Source of the DNA: Bryobacteraceae bacterium
GTDB taxonomy: Bacteria > Acidobacteriota > Terriglobia > Bryobacterales > Bryobacteraceae
Direction: 5' to 3'
DNA: 64,000 nt
NCBI GenBank assembly: GCA_019748195.1
Contig: JAIEPW010000022.1
Location: 124,001 to 188,000, forward strand
Part shown: positions 59,156 to 64,000 of the stretch, one piece after another
How the letters are laid out: the number at the start of each line of letters is the position of its first letter
Numbering within the stretch: position 1 is the first letter of the stretch
Program-made: the position numbers and the translations under genes
Notes under the pieces: model-generated
Told to the model about the DNA's origin: nothing
The model's input: only the letters and a program-made list of their open reading frames with translations
Database searches by the model: none

Positions 59156-60247
59156 ATGCCCTCCTTCGCCGTGGACACCGCACGGCACCGCTACGAAGCC
59201 ATTGTGGAGCATGGAATCCTCCGCCGCGCCGCGGATTTCCTGCCCGCCTCCCACGGCCGTATCTTCGTGATCACCACGCCGGATGTCTGGCATCTGCACG
59301 GCGCGAAGCTCGCCGGCGCCCTGGAAGGACGCGGCCACCAGGTCCTGTTCTTCCCCGGCGGCGAAGCCAACAAGCGCCTTCGCGAGGTGGAATCGTTCTG
59401 CGAAGACATGGCCCGCCGCGGCGGGGACCGCTCCAGCCTGGTGATCGCCTTCGGCGGCGGCATCGTCAACGATGTCGGCGGCTTCACCGCCGCCATTTTC
59501 ATGCGCGGCATTCCCGTGCTGCAGATTCCCACCACGCTTCTGGCGCAGGTGGATGCCGCGGTGGGCGGCAAGACCGGCGTGAACCTGGACGCCGGGAAGA
59601 ATCTCGCCGGCAGTTTCCACCAGCCGGTAGCCGTGCTGATCGACCCCACCGTGCTGGACACGCTCAGCGATCGCGAGTACCGCGCCGGGCTGGCCGAGGT
59701 GTTGAAATGCGGCGTGATTCGCGACCCCGCGCTCTTCGAAACGATGGCCGAATGCTTTGTCGACGTGCTGTCGCGGCAGCATCCGCACCTGACGGAACGC
59801 ATCATCGCCGCCGCGGTGCGGATCAAGTGCGAGGTGGTCAGCGCCGACGAGCGCGAAGGCGGACTGCGGCGCATTCTGAACTTCGGGCACACCCTGGGGC
59901 ACGCTCTGGAAGCCGAAACCGGCTACGTCCGGTTTCTGCACGGGGAAGCGGTGTGGTTCGGGATGCTGGCGGCGTCGCGCCTGGCGGTGTTCGCCGGATC
60001 TCTTTCCGAAGAGGTGTTCCAGCGCATTGCACTGGCAATCCGCCGCTATGGTCCCATCCCGTCGCTTGACGGCATCTCCGCGGAATCACTGGCCGCGCGA
60101 ATCCTGCACGACAAGAAAACCATCCAGGGCAAGGTTCATTTCGTGCTGCCGGTGTGCATCGGCGAAACTACGGTGGCCGCCGGGTTGCCCGACGATCAGG
60201 TTCTGAGCGCCGCGCGATTCGCGCTTCGGGCGGACGCATGGCGGTAA
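59156..60247 (+). CDS. aroB: 3-dehydroquinate synthase
   Basis: 363 residues. Cyclises DAHP to 3-dehydroquinate using NAD and a divalent metal, second step of chorismate synthesis. Seen: IVEHGILRRAADFLPASHGR, the FPGGEANKRLREVESFCEDM segment, SLVIAFGGGIVNDVGGFTAA (NAD loop; the consensus GGGVxxDxxGF), the IPTTLLAQVDAAVGGKTGVN signature, and metal ligands in HTLGHALE and the downstream EAVWFGMLA. Its end overlaps the menG start by 10 nt, so the two are coupled. Confidence 0.96.
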   Translation: MPSFAVDTARHRYEAIVEHGILRRAADFLPASHGRIFVITTPDVWHLHGAKLAGALEGRGHQVLFFPGGEANKRLREVESFCEDMARRGGDRSSLVIAFGGGIVNDVGGFTAAIFMRGIPVLQIPTTLLAQVDAAVGGKTGVNLDAGKNLAGSFHQPVAVLIDPTVLDTLSDREYRAGLAEVLKCGVIRDPALFETMAECFVDVLSRQHPHLTERIIAAAVRIKCEVVSADEREGGLRRILNFGHTLGHALEAETGYVRFLHGEAVWFGMLAASRLAVFAGSLSEEVFQRIALAIRRYGPIPSLDGISAESLAARILHDKKTIQGKVHFVLPVCIGETTVAAGLPDDQVLSAARFALRADAWR

Positions 60248-60975
60248 AGGGCACCGTACCGGAGGGAATCACAGACGAGCAGCAGGCCGCGCGCTGGGTG
60301 CGAGGCATGTTCGGCGGCATCGCCGGGCGTTATGACCTGCTGAATCACCTGCTCTCCTTTAACATGGACAAGCGCTGGCGGGCCCGCGCCGTCCGCCGCG
60401 TCGCTCCGATCCTGGACCGCCCGGGCGCGCTCGTGCTCGACCTCTGCTGCGGAACGGGCGATGTCATGATCGCGCTGGAGCAGCGCCGCAACGCGCCCGT
60501 GCTAGGCAGCGATTTCTGCCATCCGATGCTCACCGAGGCGCGCCGGAAACTGGACGCCCGCCGCCTGCGATCGCCTCTCTTCGAAGCCGATGCGCTGCGG
60601 CTTCCTCTCCGCGACGCTTCGCTGGACCTGATCACCGTCGCCTTCGGATTCCGCAACTTCGCCAATTACCGGCAGGGGCTGGAGGAAATGCGCCGCGTGC
60701 TGAAGCCCGGCGGATGCCTGGCGATTCTCGAGTTCTCGCAGCCCACCAACCGCCCGTTCGCCGCGCTGTACAACCTGTTTTCGCGGCGGGTGCCCCCGTT
60801 CCTCGGCGGGCTCATCTCCGGCTCGCGCCAGGCATACGCATACCTGCCGGAATCGATCCGTAAGTTTCCCGGCGCGGAGGCGCTGGCCGCCGAAATGAAG
60901 GACGCCGGCTTCGCCCGCGTGGAGTTCGAGCGCATCACCGGAGGCAGCGTCGCGCTGCATCTCGGCTATAAGTGA
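60238..60975 (+). CDS. menG: Demethylmenaquinone methyltransferase
   Basis: 245 residues from the ATG at 60238, inside the end of aroB; earlier in-frame starts lie deeper in aroB. VRGMFGGIAGRYDLLNHLLS with FNMDKRWR is the UbiE/MenG signature; SAM motif VLDLCCGTGDVMIAL; FGFRNFANYRQGLEEMRRVL, the second UbiE signature; LAILEFSQPTN and the C-terminal ITGGSVALHLGYK. It methylates demethylmenaquinone in the last step of menaquinone synthesis; the ubiquinone role is not expected in this group. It converges with the broken decarboxylase, overlapping its 3' end by 10 bp. Confidence 0.93.
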   Translation: MAVKGTVPEGITDEQQAARWVRGMFGGIAGRYDLLNHLLSFNMDKRWRARAVRRVAPILDRPGALVLDLCCGTGDVMIALEQRRNAPVLGSDFCHPMLTEARRKLDARRLRSPLFEADALRLPLRDASLDLITVAFGFRNFANYRQGLEEMRRVLKPGGCLAILEFSQPTNRPFAALYNLFSRRVPPFLGGLISGSRQAYAYLPESIRKFPGAEALAAEMKDAGFARVEFERITGGSVALHLGYK

Positions 60976-62363
60976 GCTTCTTCCCGCGCGAATCGCGTCA
61001 GCCGCTCCACCGTCCCTGCGATGTCCTCGTCCGTGGTGTTCGGATGGATGGTGCACACGCGCAGCACCGTGCGCCCGTTCAGCACCGTCGTGATCACCAG
61101 CGCGAAGCCATCGGCCAGCATGCGGTCCGCCACGCGCACATGCAGCGCGTCATCGCCCGCGCGGTAGCGAAAACAAAGGATCGCCATTTGCGCCGGAAGC
61201 ACGATCTCCCATTCCGGCAGCTCCCCCAGCTTCCGCTCAAACTCCTCGGCGATCGCGAATCCGCGGTCCACGGCCTAGCGGAATTCATTCAATCCGAATG
61301 TCTGCACCGACAGCCACAGCTTCAGCGCCCGGAAGCCGCGCGTCAACTGGATTCCGCGATCGCAGAAGTTCACTTCCTCCTCGTCGCGATGGATCAGTTT
61401 CAGATACTCCGCGCGCTGATCGAACGCCGCTCGCAACAAGGCGGCGTCGCGCACCAGCACGCAGCCGCACTCGATGGTCTGAAACAGCCATTTGTGCGGG
61501 TCCAGCGACAGGGAATCCGCCTCTCCGATGCCGTCCAGCAACGCCTTGCCGCGATCCGAGATCACCGCCGCCGCGCCGTAGGCGCCGTCCACGTGCATCC
61601 ACAAACCGTGCTCCCGGCAGAACGCGGCGAGCTCGCGCAGCGGGTCGATCGCGCCGGTATTCGTCGTGCCCGCGTTGGCGATCAGGGCAAATGGCCGAAG
61701 CCCCGCCTCGCGATCCGCCAGCACCTGCCGCCACAGCGACTCCACGGCGATGCGGAAGTCGGCGCCGCTCGGGATCACCCGGATCTGGTCCGCGCCGAAG
61801 CCGAGAATTCGCAAGCCCTTCCCAACGGAGGAATGGGTCTGATCCGACAGGTACACCACGGCGCCCGCGATCCGGTCGCCGAGCTTGGCATGGCGCGCCA
61901 CGGCGAGCGCGGTCAGGTTCGCCATGGATCCGCCCGACACAAACAGGCCGCCCGCCGTTTCCGGAAATCCGCACCAGCCGCGGATCCAGCCGACAACATT
62001 CAGCTCCAGCGCCGCCGGCGCCGACCCGCCCAGCCACGATCCGGAAAACGTGTTGAAACCCGCCGCCAGCGCGTCTCCCATCACGCTGGCGAAATTCGCC
62101 GGTCCCGGCACGAAGGCGAAGAACCGCGGATGCTGCAGGTACAACTGGTGGGAAAACACGTCGCGGGACAGCCGTTCGACCAATTCGCGGGGGTCCGAGC
62201 CCTCCAGCGGCGCGGGATCGCCGTGGATGCGCCGCAGCTCCGCCGGCGATCCCTTGTAACCCGCCGCCTTGTCCCGCAGCCCGGCCCAGTGATCCACCAG
62301 CAAATCCACGACACGGTACCCGAAAGCGCGCATTTGCTCGCGCGAAAGTTCCAGCAGGGGCAT
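60966..62363 (-). pseudogene. Group II PLP-dependent decarboxylase (aromatic amino acid type) split by an in-frame amber codon
   Basis: The frame reads continuously from an ATG at 62363 to a TAG at 60966 but is cut once by TAG at 61275-61277, 362 codons in. Without it the product would be 464-465 residues, normal for the family. Upstream of the stop all catalytic parts are intact: [38 protein letters not shown] (His177), the AYGAAAV and DPHKWLF segment with PLP Lys291; downstream, AVDRGFAIAEEFERKL and the final IHPNTTDEDIAGTV are also family-like. There is no frameshift. It may be a recent pseudogene, a sequencing error, or read-through. Truncated, the C-terminal domain would be lost and the dimer probably inactive. 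Confidence 0.85.
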
Positions 62364-62370
62364 GATGGTG

Positions 62371-62670
62371 TCAGCGGGATGCCGCGCCGTCCAGCGCCGC
62401 TTCCAGCTCTTCCTTGTTGAGTGTAGTGCTGATGAACAGCTCCTGGCGGGCGCCCGCGCTCAACGCGATCGCTTTCCAGCCGTTCGTGGTCGGCACCGTC
62501 ACCCGCACCCGGACCTCCCCTTTCGCGTCCCGCACCTTGCGGATCACGCCCGGAATCACCGAGCGGATGGCTTGCGGATTCTCTTCCAGCAGGCGCTGCA
62601 GCAGATCCCGCACGCCGTCGATGATGCTGTGCTCCACCTTAAGCTTGCCTTGCACCTTGCGCAGTTTCAT
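62371..62670 (-). CDS. Conserved small protein, DUF2103-like
   Basis: 99 residues: [80 protein letters not shown]. The opening [12 protein letters not shown] and VIPGVI match my memory of DUF2103, described as a predicted metal-binding family; the match is not certain. It has only one His and no Cys, so metal binding is doubtful. 7 nt from the decarboxylase start and 6 nt after the TamB-like stop on the same strand. Confidence 0.6.
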   Translation of the reverse strand: MKLRKVQGKLKVEHSIIDGVRDLLQRLLEENPQAIRSVIPGVIRKVRDAKGEVRVRVTVPTTNGWKAIALSAGARQELFISTTLNKEELEAALDGAASR

Positions 62671-62676
62671 GGCGCT

Positions 62677-64000
62677 TTACTTGAACCGCTTGCGGTACTG
62701 GAAGAACAGGCCGATGGCGCCCGTTTCCTCGCGCACCGCCAGCACGCTCCATTCGCGATTCAGGTCCCATTGCACGCGGATATTCTGTTCCTGGGTGCGC
62801 GTCAGGTTGGTGATGTAGGTGATGGTGATGTCCTTGGAGACCTGCTGCTCCACCGTCAGGCGGGCTTGCGGCAGTGTTTCCACGCCGGTCATTTGCGGAT
62901 CGATCTTCACGCGGCTGACGCCGAAGAACCGCTCCAGCCGCCCGCTGACCTGCGACGCGAGCGCTTCGCTCAGCACCGAAACCGCGCCCAGTTGATTCGG
63001 CGCGCCGCCTCCCACCGGCGTCGCGATGCGATTCCCGGTGACGTTGGGATCGCGGCCCACGGCCAGCAGCGCGATGATCTCGCTGGTCTGCAGCGGCGGA
63101 TCGGAGCGGTAGGTGACGTCCACCTTGCTGGGCGATCCGCGGAAGGAAATGTTCACCGTGATTCCGCGCGCCCGCGTCTCCAGGTCCATGTCGAACACCG
63201 GCTCGATCTTGGCCGGATTCAGGAACCGGATCTCGCCGCGGTTCACCGTGTATCGCGTACCGAACACCTGCACCTCGCCTTCGTTCACGGTGATCTCGCC
63301 CAGCAGGATCGGCCGCAGCGGCGTGCCGCGCAACTGCAGGTTCGCCTCCGCTTGCACGTCGCGCGTCAATGAGGTCTGCACCTGCAGGCCCGGATCGCTT
63401 TCGATGCGTACGTCCAGTTGCATGCCGCGAAGGTATTCGTTCGGCGCCGCGGGCGAAGGGGTGGGCCGCAGCGTCTGCGTGAACAGATCCGCCAGGTCGC
63501 TCCGCGGATTGAACGCCGCCCGCGCCACGGACACGCTGCCCGAAAGCAGGCTCCGCTGCGAAGTGCCCGCCAGGTTCAGGTCGGCGTTGAAGACGAAGCT
63601 GAAGTCCTCCGGATAGCGGACGCGCACCTGCCGGGCCTGCGCCTGCAGCCGGTAGGTAAGGACGCGGGCGGTGACGCCGACAAATCCGCTGAACTCGATC
63701 TTGCCCCCGCCGGTCTCGGCCGTCAGCCGTTCGATGGTGGCCCGTGACTGGTCGAAGTTGATCACCCCGAAAGCGTGATCCACGCCATTGGGGATGTCGG
63801 CGAGATACAGCGAGGCGTCGCGCAGTTCCAGCCTGCCGTTCACCAGCGGGCGCTCCAGGGATCCCCGCACCGTGGCCCGCACGTCGGCCTGGCCTTTCGC
63901 CAGCAGATCGGGGTTCAGAAGCTGCAGCACCGCCAGGTCGATGGTTCCGTTGGCGCGGATCTCCGTCGCATTGCGATTGGCGAAGCTCAGGAAGCCGCCC
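62677..64000 (-). CDS. TamB/DUF490-like translocation and assembly protein, C-terminal part
   Basis: The frame is open to the right edge, so the start is outside; about 441 residues are seen. They show the beta-rich repeats of TamB-type proteins (VRGSLERPLVNGRLELRDAS, GTPLRPILLGEITVNEGEVQ, VFGTRYTVNRGEIRFLNPAK, INISFRGS-like, VDVTYRSDPPLQTSEIIALL, AVGRDPNVTGN) and the terminal DUF490 domain (VSKDITITYITNLTRTQEQN, VQWDLNREWSVLAVREETGA, IGLFFQYRKRF). TamB spans the periplasm and, with TamA or BamA, helps insert outer-membrane proteins and moves phospholipid. First ORF of the run TamB-DUF2103-decarboxylase on the minus strand. Confidence 0.88.
   Translation of the reverse strand, partial: GGFLSFANRNATEIRANGTIDLAVLQLLNPDLLAKGQADVRATVRGSLERPLVNGRLELRDASLYLADIPNGVDHAFGVINFDQSRATIERLTAETGGGKIEFSGFVGVTARVLTYRLQAQARQVRVRYPEDFSFVFNADLNLAGTSQRSLLSGSVSVARAAFNPRSDLADLFTQTLRPTPSPAAPNEYLRGMQLDVRIESDPGLQVQTSLTRDVQAEANLQLRGTPLRPILLGEITVNEGEVQVFGTRYTVNRGEIRFLNPAKIEPVFDMDLETRARGITVNISFRGSPSKVDVTYRSDPPLQTSEIIALLAVGRDPNVTGNRIATPVGGGAPNQLGAVSVLSEALASQVSGRLERFFGVSRVKIDPQMTGVETLPQARLTVEQQVSKDITITYITNLTRTQEQNIRVQWDLNREWSVLAVREETGAIGLFFQYRKRFK

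Noticed and set aside
59051-59941. 296-codon frame antisense to aroB reading into the mini-ORFs
   Set aside because: Shadow of aroB; only its last 13 codons coincide with the repeat.

Overview
The window reads as chromosomal DNA of a GC-rich, Gram-negative bacterium, most likely an Acidobacteriota member of the Bryobacterales/Solibacter type. This is inferred from a ~990-residue Oar-like TonB-dependent receptor with an N-terminal carboxypeptidase-regulatory domain, a propeller-type hybrid histidine kinase, several secreted proteins of acidobacterial flavour, a bacillithiol-type deacetylase and a kinase/ECF sigma pair. No phage, insertion sequence, CRISPR array, rRNA or tRNA was recognised. 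Density is ordinary; only three stretches above 300 bp lack a gene (16173-16606, 27537-27910, 54151-54790).

1-13.8 kb (all minus strand): a truncated YprA/MrfA-like helicase, a PilZ protein, a DUF4139 protein with an inserted regulatory domain, a DUF6265/AraC pair, a secreted protein, then the coupled run CEEC-repeat protein, aroA, soluble histidine kinase, CPA2 antiporter (kinase joined to each neighbour by a 1-nt stop/start overlap), headed by a large hybrid sensor kinase. 13.9-19.1 kb (plus): Gfo/Idh/MocA oxidoreductase, TonB-like protein, small membrane protein, a FliA/WhiG-type sigma factor behind a 434-bp leader, and an EmrB-like exporter. 19.1-23.2 kb (minus): a pilMNOP-like inner-membrane platform ending in a pseudopilin-like protein with a Gln/Pro/Asn octapeptide minisatellite.

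23.3-36.4 kb: a peptidoglycan-binding protein, alanine dehydrogenase, a nucleotidyltransferase with a small overlapping partner (toxin-antitoxin-like layout), a MATE exporter, rpsT with clear promoter and terminator, a Zn alcohol dehydrogenase, recA, a glycosyltransferase, the Oar-like receptor divergent from a GMC oxidoreductase, and a secreted protein. 36.4-44.8 kb: pckA, a beta-helix lipoprotein, a second glycosyltransferase, a beta-barrel protein, a secreted caspase-fold/SUMF1 fusion lacking its catalytic cysteine, a small secreted protein, a class V aminotransferase and a small membrane protein.

44.8-48.7 kb (minus) is the most system-like block: rhomboid protease, BshB1-like deacetylase, an alpha/beta hydrolase with a Cys nucleophile, an ECF-type sigma factor and a membrane-anchored Ser/Thr kinase; the last three share 4-nt ATGA overlaps. 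48.8-57.5 kb: der, a secreted unknown, SMP-30 lactonase, a second TonB receptor, a 640-bp repeat-bearing intergenic region, two secreted proteins and an NAD(P)-binding protein. 57.5-64 kb: nadB, preceded by a 38-bp tandem repeat that creates chained mini-ORFs, divergent from aroB-menG; then a group II PLP decarboxylase broken by one in-frame amber codon, a DUF2103-like protein and the C-terminal part of a TamB-like protein.

Housekeeping links: aroA and aroB (chorismate), menG (menaquinone), nadB (NAD), pckA and ald (carbon/nitrogen), recA and the helicase (DNA repair), der and rpsT (ribosome). The rest is dominated by envelope, secretion and signalling functions.
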